From Phytoseiulus persimilis (lineage: Eukaryota > Arthropoda > Arachnida > Mesostigmata > Phytoseiidae), in contig CM075103.1 of the NCBI GenBank assembly GCA_037576195.1, positions 24,738,001-24,802,000 of the forward strand: 64,000 nt of DNA, written 5' to 3'. The position numbers were made by a program, and so were the translations under genes. Numbering within the stretch: the first letter of the stretch is position 1; the number at the start of each line of letters is the position of its first letter. The notes beneath the pieces were generated by a model that was not told where the DNA came from, ran no database searches, and saw only the letters and a program-made list of their open reading frames with translations. This document shows positions 10,411-20,838 of the stretch, piece after piece.

Positions 10411-11515
10411 CTCCCGGTCGCGATTCTCATCGTATCCACTCCATCAAAAGATCGAAATGATCGCCTCAGAGATCTCTAACGACCTGCTCTCCATTTCTGG
10501 AAAGAGAAAAACGAGAGTCGGCGGAGTTCGAAAAACAGAATCGGATTCGAAAATTCCCGACTTGAAAGCGCCACTCCGTAGAAGGCGTTCAGAAGAGATG
10601 CAATAGCCAGAATCCACGGGAAGATCGGTCGAACATTTGCGCGTTGACGACGGCTCTTGTGAGCATTCCCCAAGGAAGAGATGAACCATCGCCCCATCAG
10701 GAGCACCTTCTCTTCTTAGCTGTAGAGCGAGAATGGTTTGGGTGATCCTGCCAAGAAAGCGTCAGTCTGTAGGCCCGTAACCGCGCTTCATTCTAACAGG
10801 AATACGGCGGATCGGTCGATCTGTAAAGACGCAATGGCCGACTTCTGGCTTCCCAACCATGTCACAAGATCAAACTTTTGTCTCTCGATCAATACTTGCA
10901 AGGCGCAAGTCGGAATTTTAAATTATGTTCTGTGATCGTACAACCTGCCTGTATGCTACAATGATGAAATCGCCACTGTGAACACCTTGGAGGACCCAGA
11001 GAATTCTCTACTCAGTGCATCGCGATCTTGATCCCTTCACCGAAAGTCGGGCAGCTTCGCTGAGGCGACATAGTCAGTGCCCTCGGTCGGAGCAAACCTC
11101 GTTTGCCTGGTTTCGATGACCGTCGAGTAAGAAGCAGTGAGCAGCGGTCGGCTCGAATCCGAGTCTCTCCTCCTCTGCAGTTCGGCGTATTCCTTGTTCC
11201 TTGTCGGAGATGAGCCGGGAGCCGCGGCACCATCAGCTCTCGGGCGCGATTCCAAAAAGCAATCGGATGTTTTTTTCACGCGAGCGATGCTCCAGAGAGG
11301 ATGATCCGGAATTCACGTTTCTTTCGAGCTTGGATCATGGAGGCGGAGTTCGCCTCGGAGTAACCTCCATTGACACCGAAGAGCATAGTCAGATCGATCC
11401 CGGTATCACCTCCCGAGGCTCGAAAAGGTGTGGTCAGATCGATCTCGGATTTGACAAGATATGAATATCCGGATAATCATAACTAGAGCTAAGAAGTTCA
11501 GCCGAACTGCTTGAG

Positions 11516-11650
11516 ATGCCCAAAACAGGTATTTTGCCTAAAATACGCATTTGCCTATTTCTGCCTGTTTCTGCATATTTTCGCCTATCTTGCCTGTTTC
11601 TGCCTATTTGGCCTGTCTTTGCCTGGTCAGCCTGTTCAGCCTACTCCGCT
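11516..11650. repeat. degenerate GCCTATTT/GCCTGTTT subterminal-type repeats
   Basis: The word TGCCTATT or TGCCTGTT, and close variants, recurs about ten times at spacings of 8-12 bp just before the next hAT pseudogene. Many hAT elements carry clusters of short subterminal motifs that bind their transposase, so these probably mark the left end region of that element. No clear terminal inverted repeat was found. Confidence 0.5.
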
Positions 11651-13032
11651 TCCGCTCTTCGCGCGAAAATTTTCCAGTGTTGTCAATCGTCTATCTCACT
11701 CAAATGCTCCGATCGTTCGATCAATTCGCCGTAAACCTAGAGATTCAACGTGCAGGGATGCAGAAGCGGCGTGGAACGGATGGCTTCGCGGATTTCAACG
11801 GTACGCGAATGATTCCGGAGTCCACACCTTTAGCACTGACGGAGAGATCCTGTTTTGTGACCTATGCAAAATGCCGTTGAATGCTCCTAAGAAGTATTAT
11901 GTGAAGCAGCACATGAGTTCCTTGGGACACGCAAGCCGAGTTCGTCCCAGAAGAGAGATGGAAGTTGCAACCAAACCATTCAGACCCCTCGCCCTATCGC
12001 AACCTGAGAGCAACTTCAGTATAGAGCCGTAACGCATGCTAGTAGGATCAAACGTTCCGCTGTACAAAGTTGAACATGTCTCCTCCCGGAATTTCATTGA
12101 GACGATTTCCGGAAACGTGCTTCCAAATCACACAACGCTGCGCAAAGCCTTCCCGAGAAAACTCTACGGAAACACCATTTTGAGAATTTGTTTTGGGTCT
12201 CTGTGAACGAAACATGCGAAGGATGTGAAGGGGTTAATCGTCGTGGATACTGTGGTTGGTTGCCTCATGCCTGGAGCTCCCTACATAGAGAAAGCCGGCG
12301 GGGCTCTGAAGATTTTGTTCCCGAAGCTTGTGCAGGTCACCTGCATTGTTCATGGTGGCATCCTTGTGTGCGAGGAAGTACGCTTCTTATTCCCAAGTAG
12401 ACTCCTTGGTTGCGAATGTGAAGAAAATCTTCCTCAGATGTCCCTCGCGTATTCAGGTCTTCAGATCGATTGCCCCGAACATTCCTCTTCCACCGAAGTT
12501 AGTTCTCATGTGTTAAGTAACTTGGGTTACGGCTGCGGTATACCATGCGGAACACTTCGAGGAAATTCGGGCCGTTGTCAACGTGATCGATAGCGAGGAC
12601 GCAGCCGCCGTCCGGAAAGCCCAAGAACTCTTCCAAGAAATCGGGTTTGAATCCAATCTCAACTTCATCGCATCAAACGTTCCGGAATTCACGACCTACA
12701 TAAAGCAACTTGAATACACTGCTCAACTTCTCAACACCACGTTGCTCGTTTCGGAGAGCATAAGAGGATGCATTAGGTCTGCGTCAGGACTCAATGGCGT
12801 TTCGATTAGAGACGAACTCGAGAAAGTTCTTCAGAAGAATCCGAGCCTAGACACCATTATAGGAATTCGTCAGACGCTTCAGGGTGACCATGCTGACTCG
12901 AAAATCCTGAATTTATCCGTCGCAGATATTCCATGCTTCAAATATCCTCCTCTTGAAGGTGTCGATGTCAAGCGATCGTTTTCGCGTTGTAAGACACTCC
13001 TTTCCGATCGTCGTCACTCGCTCACTGCGTAG
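11650..13032 (+). pseudogene. hAT transposase pseudogene (family B)
   Basis: Pieces of one hAT transposase occur in order on the plus strand. At about 11845-11935 there is a C2H2/BED-like finger (LFCDLCKMPLN, then QHMSSLGH). At 12035-12190 there is LVGSNVPLYKVEH and NHTTLRKAFPRKLYG, typical of the segment after the finger. At 12225-12400 there is GGALKILFPKLVQVTC with CEEVR, and in another frame to 12516 SLVANVKKIFLRCPSR and APNIPLPPK. At 12583-13032 a long frame includes NFIASNVPEFTTYIKQLE and ends with the dimerisation motif VKRSFSRCKTLLSDRRHSL. The first catalytic block appears deleted between about 12190 and 12225, and at least three frameshifts occur. The closest recognisable type is the group with a CGG-binding-like finger. 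Confidence 0.75.
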
Positions 13033-13164
13033 AATGCTAAATTCCACTCGATTTCGATGGCCTATTCATGAGAAAGTGATCCGGAATAGAACAATGCAGC
13101 TCGTCGAGCGCATTCTCAGTTCTCGTCTCTCTTTTCATCAGATTCAGTCGTGTCCCTAGATCGT

Positions 13165-13612
13165 CGCCGCAAATGAAGCTAGACAGAATCTGTTCGTCCG
13201 TGGTGAACAAGAAGAGGTCAGTTGACGCGTGTGCTGATGGGGACTCCGACTTGACCCACACCAAGCGATGGAAACCAAAAGACCGATGCCCCTTGTGCAG
13301 CGAGTGAATCAATACAAGATGCAATCAAATACGCTGCATTGAATGCAAAAACTGGATTCACGCGAAATGCTGCACTGATCTGCAGCCTGCAGATGTTGTA
13401 AACCACGAGGTTACGCAGAAGTAGGTATGTGAAAAATGTTCGACCGCCCCTGACTCCGTTGTAATGACTGAACTCATGGCCGAGGAAAGCGGCCCCTCAG
13501 CTGACCGAAACATTCTCTCAAGGATCCTCGAGGAGCTGTCCGCTCTGCGGAGAGAAGCCCAGGTGTGGAGGAAGATAGAAACGAGAGTCGTCGAACTGAG
13601 TGAGGGAAACTA
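13165..13612 (+). pseudogene. LINE ORF1 remnant with PHD-type finger and coiled coil
   Basis: A plus-strand frame with two internal stops encodes CPLC, then TRCNQIRCIECKNWIHAKCC, and after a further stop VCEKC. The spacing of Cys and His with a central W-x-H-x2-C is that of a PHD finger. It is followed by a short charged helix (RILEELSALRREAQVWRKIE) that looks like a coiled coil. PHD-plus-coiled-coil ORF1 proteins are known from CR1/L2-type LINEs, and an APE endonuclease remnant follows downstream on the same strand. The gene is dead. Confidence 0.55.
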
Positions 13613-14289
13613 AAAACTTCGCGATATGATACGAAATATTCCGACTAGAACGATAAATCCCAACCTTGTACGCCCGGCTGCCGGTAGAGGGCGATCCCCT
13701 GGAAGACCGTTCGTAAACAGAGACGTGGCCGTGGCGCGCACGCTCACGGTCAAAAACCCCGCTGAATGTTCTTTTCTCGAACAACTCGAGGGGAATGGTG
13801 CCCCCTAAGAAGTCCGCTCTTGGCCGCAAGACGAGCTCTAACCACGGTGGACCATGTGACACCATCGTTTGTGAAACCGAGAACCCTCAGGGTCGCAGGT
13901 ACCGAAAGAGCAACGCCAAGGCTCGGATTGCTGAAATCTAACGTAGGTCTCCACAACCGAAAGGTTCTGATCATACTGCGTTACTGCCAAGTAGGATGTC
14001 AGGACATCGCCGAATACCTGAGAATAAATTCGATCCAGACCATCCGCGTCACCTGACTGAGGGAAAACAGCTCCCGGAATTACGAATCGTTCATTGTTGA
14101 GTGTAACGATGCCTTCTTTGACAGCTTCTTCAATGAAGAGCTATGGGATGGAGGCACTTTTGTGAAGGAATCCCACAGGGACCCCCGCCCAAATCTGATC
14201 GACACAACCTTTCCGCTGCAAGGATAGTTCGCTGCCCGCTGCGGGAACTACCTCCAACGTTGACTGCGACTGAAATGATGATTCCAACA

Positions 14290-14640
14290 ATGATACCACC
14301 GACCGAACAAACTTCTCATCTGAGAACGTCCGATGCCTGTATGTAAATGCTCGTTCTATTGTGCTACCCGGTAAACTGGCCAGCCTGCTCTGTGCTGCAA
14401 AAGTTGACAGAATCAATATTGTATGTGTGGTCGAGACGTGGCTAAATGACAGAGTATCTGATGCTGAGCTCTCAAATGGCGAAACCTTCTCTGTATAACG
14501 TCATGATCGCGGCTCAAGAGGGGAAGGAGTTCTCATACTTGTTCGAAAGAACATTCGATGTTCCCTCGTGGAAACCAAATGCTGTGTATTGATATCATGA
14601 TACAAAGGAATCCCACCCGACTTGTACTTGTATACCTTCA
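14290..14640 (+). pseudogene. LINE ORF2 remnant, APE endonuclease N-terminus
   Basis: The reading CLYVNARSIV, then KLASLL, NIVCVVETWLNDRVSDAEL and, after an in-frame stop, RHDRGSRGEGVLILVRKNI, matches the start of apurinic-type endonucleases of CR1/L2-like LINEs, where ETWL contains the catalytic Glu. Several stops and shifts are present. The rest of the endonuclease and all of the RT are missing; the remnant fades before the short GGACTC repeats at 14716. The interval 13613-14289 holds overlapping frames with no clear motif and is probably the rest of ORF1. Confidence 0.6.
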
Positions 14641-14715
14641 TGCGACTGAGTGATCGGTAGTAGACGAGGAAAGGACGATTGAAGCGGCAAATGAAATTGA
14701 GAAGCTTGTGATTAG

Positions 14716-14800
14716 GGGTCGCAGACTCGGACTCGCGAGTCCGACGAGTCCTTATCTCTTGGACTCGGAGTCCGGCGAGTCCACGAGTCCAGGTGACGGC
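14716..14800. repeat. GACTCG/GAGTCC short-word repeat
   Basis: The words GACTCG, GAGTCC and GACGAGTCC recur about ten times in 85 bp, forming many small overlapping inverted and direct repeats. Confidence 0.6.
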
Positions 14801-14904
14801 GCAAAATCTCGGTTACGGGTTCGAGTCCGAAAATCTCTGATTCTGAGCTAGTACGATCGGAAACGGAGGCTCAAACTTTCGTTTGAGAATCACCGACGAG
14901 AGGC

Positions 14905-15096
14905 GTGATTCCGAGACCAATCTGGCCATTACTTCCCAACTCCGGAGGGGTGATTCCTAGACCAATTTGTCCATTACTTCCCAACTCCGGAGGGTTGATT
15001 CCGAGACCAATCTGGCCATTACTTCCCAACTCCGGAGGGGTGATTCCGAGACCAATCTGGCCATTAGTTTCCAACTCTGGAGGGGTGATTCCGAGA
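14905..15096. repeat. 45-bp minisatellite, left part (about 4 units)
   Basis: Units of 45 bp carry TGATTCCGAGACCAATCTGG, then CCATTACTTCCCAACTC and a GGAGGGG end. Because 45 is a multiple of three, frames stay open on both strands, giving a 15-residue repeat that should not be taken for a protein. The array is interrupted after TTCCGAGA by the LTR retrotransposon and resumes at 23379. Confidence 0.95.
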
Positions 15097-15183
15097 TGTT
15101 GAGAAATTAGGATTCCCTCAGCACGCGTCCCTGTTCAGGTTTGGATGAGGCCACATCAGAGGCCTCACGACATGCGTAGGTAC

Positions 15184-15207
15184 GGGTGAAGTCGACCGAC
15201 TTCACCC
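15184..15207. promoter_or_regulatory. perfect palindrome upstream of the LTR TATA box
   Basis: Two 11-bp arms, GGGTGAAGTCG and CGACTTCACCC, are separated by AC and lie 23 bp upstream of the TATA box. The same element recurs at 23233-23256 in the 3' LTR. It may be a dimeric transcription-factor site or a hairpin; which one is not known. Confidence 0.6.
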
Positions 15208-15230
15208 TTGCCACTTCAGTACATCAGGAC

Positions 15231-15238
15231 TATATAAG
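15231..15238 (+). promoter_or_regulatory. LTR TATA box
   Basis: TATATAAG is the only strong TATA motif in the LTR. Transcription would begin near 15260, inside the LTR, leaving about 160 nt of leader before the gag-pol ATG. Confidence 0.7.
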
Positions 15239-15423
15239 GCAACCATTCGGACAGAATAAACACCGAGACAGTAACCGATACGGTATCCGTTGTATTTACT
15301 TGGTGGAACGAATCTGTGAACTTCCAACACGTTGTCAGCACGAAGCTCTACTACCACTAAGCGACACAAAAACCAACGAGTAAGTTGAAATCTCAAAACT
15401 GTTATAGATACAAGCTCTGAGCC

Positions 15424-18400
15424 ATGTCCACAAGTAACGGTGATACCGGCAGAGAGAATGCAGGCGAGTCTAGCTCAGACAAAAGCAAAACGGATGGGGA
15501 TAAATCCAAGATTCCCAACTGTCCGGTCACGCTTGCAGAAAATGGCTCAAACTATTCAGTATGGCACTCCATTGTGATTGTCTACCTCAGTGACGAACCA
15601 ATGATCTGGAAGATAATTGAAGGCAAATTGACGAAAATCGAAAAAGAAATACTAGATGATGCCGAGAAGAAGTCGAATGCAGAATTTGAGATCTGGAATC
15701 AGAGAGCCAGGATGACCTTGTTTGGATGCATCAACAGTTCTTTAGCGTCCACCCTCTTTCACAATGAGACTCAGACAATTAAGGCAAAAACCATGTGGGA
15801 TCGCATCAACAACAAATTCATGAAAATGACAGGTGCTCAGAAGCAGGCTGTCTCTTCTCGATTCACAAACTTCAGATTCTCAGGAAATCTGTCCGTCGAA
15901 GAAAATGTCACGGCGTTCATAAAGATTGTGCAAAAGCTGACTGACATCAAAATGAATTATCCAAACGAGGTCCTCTGCTCTCGTTTACTGGAAGCCCTAC
16001 CGAATACTTGGGAACCATTCAAAATGTCTTGGGCAACTAAATCTGATACTGAGAAGCAATTTGACAATCTGTGTGAGATTATTATCGCTGAATCATATAG
16101 ACGAGGTTCAATTGACAAGGTGGACACCGCAACGGCTTTGTTCTCACAAATGAGAATGAGCGGCAGACCCTATCGTGGCAGAAGTCGCGGTCGGTTTCAC
16201 AGAGGAAACCGGTTCCAGCGGCAGCCGCATAGAGGAAACCCAAGGTCCATGCTGACATGCTACAAGTGTAATAAGCCCGGTCACCTGATGAAGGACTGTC
16301 GAGGCTCCGACAGCAATGGTCCAAGAGGCCCGCCTGGAGGTACTAGAGGAAGGGATCCCAGAAGGAACTTTGGAGGCAGAAGACCTCAGTTCAATGTAGC
16401 AGAAGCTCTCACAATGGTGGAAGTGACTGACTCGCGTAGACCGGTCGAAACCAGAAGGCGCTCGAAGTCAAGTCTCCCAGAAGTCTTCGAAGCAAGAGGT
16501 CACAGCAGTAACAATCCATCCGAATCTGGCTATCTTTTAATTGATAGCGGGTCGACCCACCACGTAATGAATAACAGTCGTTGGTTCAGTGAATTGGACA
16601 GGCACTCCGACATCCGGAAAGTTAAGGTTGGAAGCTGCCACAAACTGCGGGTTCAGGGCCATGGTACCGTTCCCTTAACTGTCGGAGAAGACAACCAGCA
16701 AGTCACACTGATACTTGAAAACGTACTGTACGTGCCCCGGATGAGAAAGAATCTCTTGAGTGTGAGCAAGCTGATTGAAAATGGCTACAAGATATGCGCA
16801 AGTAAAAAGGAAATGATACTCTGCAAAGGAGATGATAGAATTCGCGCACCTGAAGCGAATGGTTTGTACAAGCTCAAAGCTAGCAGATGTAAGCAACGAA
16901 ATACCGGTCAAGTGCTAGCAGTGGAAGAACGTTCAGATGACTCAGACGACTATGATATGCTGGATGACGTCGAAGAAATCGATCCAGCAACACCAAGAGA
17001 GATTGATGAAATCTCTGGAATCACAGAGAATAATGAGGAAGAAAATGACGAGGTAACAGCGGTTGACAACTCGATTGAGTCCCGACCGGAAACGGTGACG
17101 GTTGTCTCTCGAGCAGCGTCGGGGTCTGATCAACCCCTGGATCCGGGAAACTGGACTACGCATCAACCAGTGAGCTTGAGAGCGGTGCATGAGCTCTTCG
17201 CTCATATCAACAAGGCAGCACTGAAGAGACTGCTCAACCTCGAGGGCATCCTCTACAAGGATGATTTTGAACAATGCCTAGAATGTGTTCAGGCCAAACA
17301 AATACGAAGTTCGTATCATAGCCGTCCAGACGTGGGCAGAGCGACCGAGTTGGGAACCATCTCTGGAGATTTGTGTTCGACCTCGGTGGAGTCTCTCGGT
17401 GGGGCACGATATTTTCTTGTGCTCACTGAGGAACTCAGTCGATATCGCAAGATATACATGCTAAAAACGAAAGCCGCGACAGTGGATTGTATTTCCCACT
17501 ACATCGCGTGGTTTGAGACTCAAACTGGAAAGAAGATAAAGCGATTCATGTCTGATCAGGGAACAGAATTCATGAACCGGAGTCTCAAAGAGATTTTCGA
17601 CAGAAAGGGGACAGTGCAGACCTTCTCGAACATATACACGGCTCAACAAAATGGAATTGCGGAAAGATCCCACAGAACGTTACTGAACTATACTAGAGCA
17701 CTTCTGTTGAGCACAAAGCTACCCCGATTCCTTTGGGCGGAAGCTCTGAATTATTCAGCGGATATGCTGAATCTGGTCTTGATCAACAGGGATCTTGACA
17801 AATCCGCCTTTGAAATTATTCACGGTAGAAAACCGTTCTTCGGAAAACTTCATAGGTTTGGAGCTGATTGCTCAGTCTACATCTATCATAAAAACAAGAT
17901 AGACAAGCGAGGCGAGAGAGGATTCATGACTGGATACACTGACTATGGCTTAGGCTATCGTGTATTTTTACCTAGAACACGTGAGGTGGTAAAGACAAAA
18001 GACGTCGTTTTCTTGAAACATCCACCTAAAGAAACAAGTCTACCAGAAAGAAATGAGGCACCTCTTGAAGTTGAGAACACTTCTTCTTTCGACCCACCAA
18101 TCAGCCAGCCGCTGTCACCTGGGCCTCGAGAACCTCAGATAACTACGGAAGATTCTCAAGTAAAACGCGCAGATCGACCAAAGAAGCGCAGAAAGAGGAA
18201 GGGAATACGCTTCACTAAAAGGAAACAGACTAAGCCACGAAGTGAGATTAACCATCAGGAGACTCAGGCCACCGGCTTGGAGCATGGGGCAGAAGAGGCA
18301 GAGTCTCAGCTTCTTATGTTGAAGCAGACCGACGGGAGCCTCTCGACCGACGCCTCTCGCGAATGCTCGGGAGGAGCGACAGGGGCAGCAGTGACTTGTG

Positions 18401-20169
18401 ATCGCTCAAGAGATCGAACCCATCTTGAGTCTGCGGAATTCGGGGTTGGTGCCTGCGCCACATTGGTTGAAAGTGAACATGGGGCCTCCCATTCTGACTC
18501 ACAGAGTCTTGCTCAAGCCTATTATTCATCTGTTCAAAATAAAGACAGTCATCAAAGGAGAAACGCTAATACTCCAAACGAACACAATGAACCCGTGACT
18601 TATGAAGAAGCAATCACATGTAATGACCGAGAACACTGGAAAATAGCAATCGCTCAGGAACTACGAAAAATGGAAGAACTTGAGGTATGGAAACCAACAG
18701 TGCTTCCAGCGGGAAGGAAAGCTATAACATCCAGGTGGATTTTTCGCGTAAAGACTGATCCGCAAACTAAAACAAAACGGTACAAGGCACGACTGGTGAT
18801 TAGAGGATTCAGTCAGGTTCCGAATTTGGACTACTCGGTTGACAACTTGTTCGCACCGGTAGCCAGAGCTGAGTCACTCAAACTAATGCTCAGTATTGCA
18901 GCTGAAGAGAAGCTCCTATGCCATCAGTGCGACATAGCAAGCGCATTCCTATACGCTCCGCTTGAAGAGTCCATCTATATGGAGATGCCAAAAGGCTATA
19001 AATATGCAGGATTCAAAACCCTCCTTCTCAAGAAAGCGCTCTACGGTTTGGAACAATCACCGTTTCTGTTTAATCAGACACTTAAAAAGGTTCTCACTCA
19101 TATGGGTCTATCTCAAAGCAAGACTGAACCATGCATTTTCTTCGGGGACAGGAAAACCAGACTCATTGCTCTTGTGTACGTTGATGACATTTTGGTTATG
19201 GCCAAGACAAGCGAACAGATAGACAAATTTCTGGGTCAGCTGGCAAGCAAGTTTGAAATTACCTCGAAGAAACTGTCCTACTTCCTCGGCGTGCAGGTGG
19301 AGATCGGAGCCAGGGGTGAAATCCACATCCACCAAACCAAGTTCGCTTTGGAGATGGTGGAGCGCTTTGGCATGAAGAATCGAAAGCCGGTCTCCTCACC
19401 CTCTGACAAGACAATTTATGAGCCCGACGAAGGACAGATTGTCACTGACAAACCATACAGAGAATTAATTGGCGCGCTCTTATACTTAGCGACCATCACA
19501 AGATTTGACATTGGTTTCACTGTAGGGTACCTCTCAAGATATTTGGATAAGTGTACAGAAAAGAGATGGAACGAAGCACTCAGGGTTCTGAGATACATTG
19601 CGGAAAACCCTTCCTTGGGAATAACGTACCGGTCCGGTCCACAGGGACCAACAGAGGTCTACTCGGATAGCGACCACGGAGCGGACATTGAGACAAGAAA
19701 GTCAGTCTCGGCGGTTCTGATCATCAGACAGTCTGGTGCAGTACTTTGGTCGTCCACACGGCAAACAACAGTAGCACAGTCGAGTTCTGAGGCGGAGGTT
19801 TGTGCCGCCAGTCAGGCACTAAGAAGCTCGATCTGGGTAACCAAGTTGCTCAGTGAGCTGGGCATAAATGAAACCCATACGATTAGAATCGATAATCAAG
19901 CAGCTATAAAAATAGCTCAGAATGCAACTCTGCACAGGCGGTCCAAACACATTGCACTAAAAGAGCTTCTGGTTCGTGATCACTACCAGAAAGGCAATAT
20001 CAAGATAGAATACGTGAGCACGAGATATCAAAAGGCAGACATTCTAACGAAGGCTGTAACAGGACCCAGATTACAGGAACTGATCAGATTGACAGGACTA
20101 TCAACTTGGAACCATGAAAGGGCAACTATTCCTCACAACGATAGCTATGGCTATCGGTCTCTCGAGTGA
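15424..20169 (+). CDS. copia gag-pol polyprotein
   Basis: A single open frame of 1581 codons, with ATG at 15424, encodes the whole copy cycle. The N-terminus is a copia-type gag, followed by a basic RG-rich stretch and a zinc knuckle (C279-x2-C282-x4-H287-x4-C292). The protease active site is DSGST (from D374). The integrase zinc region has H589 and C618-x2-C621, and its core has D649, D711 and E747 with exactly 35 residues between the last two (DD35E). A basic, acidic and Ser-rich linker follows. The reverse transcriptase has YVDD at 1252-1255. RNase H begins near the D at about 1415 and includes SSSEAEV and a HIALKELLVRDH helix. Integrase before RT defines Ty1/copia. No stop or shift is present, so the element may be active. 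The last 56 bp overlap the next ORF in another frame. Confidence 0.97.
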   Translation: MSTSNGDTGRENAGESSSDKSKTDGDKSKIPNCPVTLAENGSNYSVWHSIVIVYLSDEPMIWKIIEGKLTKIEKEILDDAEKKSNAEFEIWNQRARMTLFGCINSSLASTLFHNETQTIKAKTMWDRINNKFMKMTGAQKQAVSSRFTNFRFSGNLSVEENVTAFIKIVQKLTDIKMNYPNEVLCSRLLEALPNTWEPFKMSWATKSDTEKQFDNLCEIIIAESYRRGSIDKVDTATALFSQMRMSGRPYRGRSRGRFHRGNRFQRQPHRGNPRSMLTCYKCNKPGHLMKDCRGSDSNGPRGPPGGTRGRDPRRNFGGRRPQFNVAEALTMVEVTDSRRPVETRRRSKSSLPEVFEARGHSSNNPSESGYLLIDSGSTHHVMNNSRWFSELDRHSDIRKVKVGSCHKLRVQGHGTVPLTVGEDNQQVTLILENVLYVPRMRKNLLSVSKLIENGYKICASKKEMILCKGDDRIRAPEANGLYKLKASRCKQRNTGQVLAVEERSDDSDDYDMLDDVEEIDPATPREIDEISGITENNEEENDEVTAVDNSIESRPETVTVVSRAASGSDQPLDPGNWTTHQPVSLRAVHELFAHINKAALKRLLNLEGILYKDDFEQCLECVQAKQIRSSYHSRPDVGRATELGTISGDLCSTSVESLGGARYFLVLTEELSRYRKIYMLKTKAATVDCISHYIAWFETQTGKKIKRFMSDQGTEFMNRSLKEIFDRKGTVQTFSNIYTAQQNGIAERSHRTLLNYTRALLLSTKLPRFLWAEALNYSADMLNLVLINRDLDKSAFEIIHGRKPFFGKLHRFGADCSVYIYHKNKIDKRGERGFMTGYTDYGLGYRVFLPRTREVVKTKDVVFLKHPPKETSLPERNEAPLEVENTSSFDPPISQPLSPGPREPQITTEDSQVKRADRPKKRRKRKGIRFTKRKQTKPRSEINHQETQATGLEHGAEEAESQLLMLKQTDGSLSTDASRECSGGATGAAVTCDRSRDRTHLESAEFGVGACATLVESEHGASHSDSQSLAQAYYSSVQNKDSHQRRNANTPNEHNEPVTYEEAITCNDREHWKIAIAQELRKMEELEVWKPTVLPAGRKAITSRWIFRVKTDPQTKTKRYKARLVIRGFSQVPNLDYSVDNLFAPVARAESLKLMLSIAAEEKLLCHQCDIASAFLYAPLEESIYMEMPKGYKYAGFKTLLLKKALYGLEQSPFLFNQTLKKVLTHMGLSQSKTEPCIFFGDRKTRLIALVYVDDILVMAKTSEQIDKFLGQLASKFEITSKKLSYFLGVQVEIGARGEIHIHQTKFALEMVERFGMKNRKPVSSPSDKTIYEPDEGQIVTDKPYRELIGALLYLATITRFDIGFTVGYLSRYLDKCTEKRWNEALRVLRYIAENPSLGITYRSGPQGPTEVYSDSDHGADIETRKSVSAVLIIRQSGAVLWSSTRQTTVAQSSSEAEVCAASQALRSSIWVTKLLSELGINETHTIRIDNQAAIKIAQNATLHRRSKHIALKELLVRDHYQKGNIKIEYVSTRYQKADILTKAVTGPRLQELIRLTGLSTWNHERATIPHNDSYGYRSLE

Positions 20170-20602
20170 ATACTTTGACTATGGCAGCTGCCCGGGTGAG
20201 TGTCGAAAGAATCACCACAGCTGTTTGATAGAGCTTGGTGGACAGGACAGCTTCAATTACGAATGCATGGAGTCGGAGTACGAATGCGAAAGGCATGCCA
20301 GCGATATGGCAGCGTGCGTGAATGAGGACAGACCAACGGTGGCGGGTTTGGAAGCATGGAAGATATTCAAGAAACACAGACCATCGCCACCGGAACCAGG
20401 ACCACAGCCTTTGCCTGAAGGCTTGTGCCTAACTTGGAAAATTTCAAGTATGTTTCAATGTGGACTGACGTTAATAATATTAATATCCTACTGTATACGA
20501 AGGATCATACTACACATCAAGAACAGAGGGTATGACCGAATTCCAAGCCCTGATCCGAACAACCCCTACAGAGAGACAGTACAAGATATCCTAGAGAACT
20601 AG
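20114..20602 (+). CDS. small Cys-rich type I membrane protein (env-like ORF3)
   Basis: This 162-codon ORF starts at an ATG in good context (ACCATGA) inside the last 56 bp of pol, in the +1 frame. It has a hydrophobic signal-peptide-like start (residues 2-17), a short acidic ectodomain with six Cys (26, 30, 37, 51, 58, 68), and a Pro-rich stretch (about 90-103). A membrane segment (about 115-135) and a basic, then acidic, cytoplasmic tail with NPY follow. Position, topology and overlap with pol are those of an envelope gene, but it is far smaller than real fusion glycoproteins and shows no fusion peptide or furin site. Expression probably needs splicing or reinitiation; no splice site was pinned down. 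The family is not recognised. Confidence 0.75.
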   Translation: MKGQLFLTTIAMAIGLSSEYFDYGSCPGECRKNHHSCLIELGGQDSFNYECMESEYECERHASDMAACVNEDRPTVAGLEAWKIFKKHRPSPPEPGPQPLPEGLCLTWKISSMFQCGLTLIILISYCIRRIILHIKNRGYDRIPSPDPNNPYRETVQDILEN

Positions 20603-20734
20603 TTGGACAATCTATATGCATAGACCGCACAGATAACAGTAAAGCATATCAACTCATATGAATGAAACGTTCTCAACGCTTAACGCATGAAAAACTCAAA
20701 ACACAAATAGCCGAGAGAAGAAGCATACGAATGA

Positions 20735-20740
20735 TTTATT
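20735..20740 (-). terminator. poly(A) signal of the antisense genes
   Basis: The minus strand reads AATAAA about 100 nt after the antisense stop codon at 20839. It lies in the 236-bp gap between the sense ORF3 stop (20602) and the antisense stop, so the two convergent units can end without overlapping. The gap is A-rich on the plus strand, including a run at about 20777-20788. Confidence 0.6.
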
Positions 20741-20838
20741 TTCCGAATCAAAACTAAAGTACTAATGGGACAAACAAAAAAAAAAAGGGAAAAGAAAAAG
20801 GTGAAGGTAAAGCATAAATAGTAAACGACGAAAGAAAA

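Larger units (their letters stand above)
15097..15329 (+). repeat. 5' LTR
   Basis: This 233-bp LTR has TG...CA ends. It contains a perfect 24-nt palindrome (11-bp arms GGGTGAAGTCG, 15184-15207), a TATATAAG box at 15231-15238 and AATAAA at 15255-15260, the last only 17 bp after the TATA box. The sequence just after the LTR, CGTTGTCAGCACGAAG (15330-15345), is in the primer-binding position. The tRNA it would match was not determined. Confidence 0.97.

Noticed and set aside
14816..14830. Perfect B-box-like GGGTTCGAGTCC
   Set aside because: No A box or cloverleaf upstream; it sits at the edge of a GAGTCC-rich short-word repeat that makes such matches likely.
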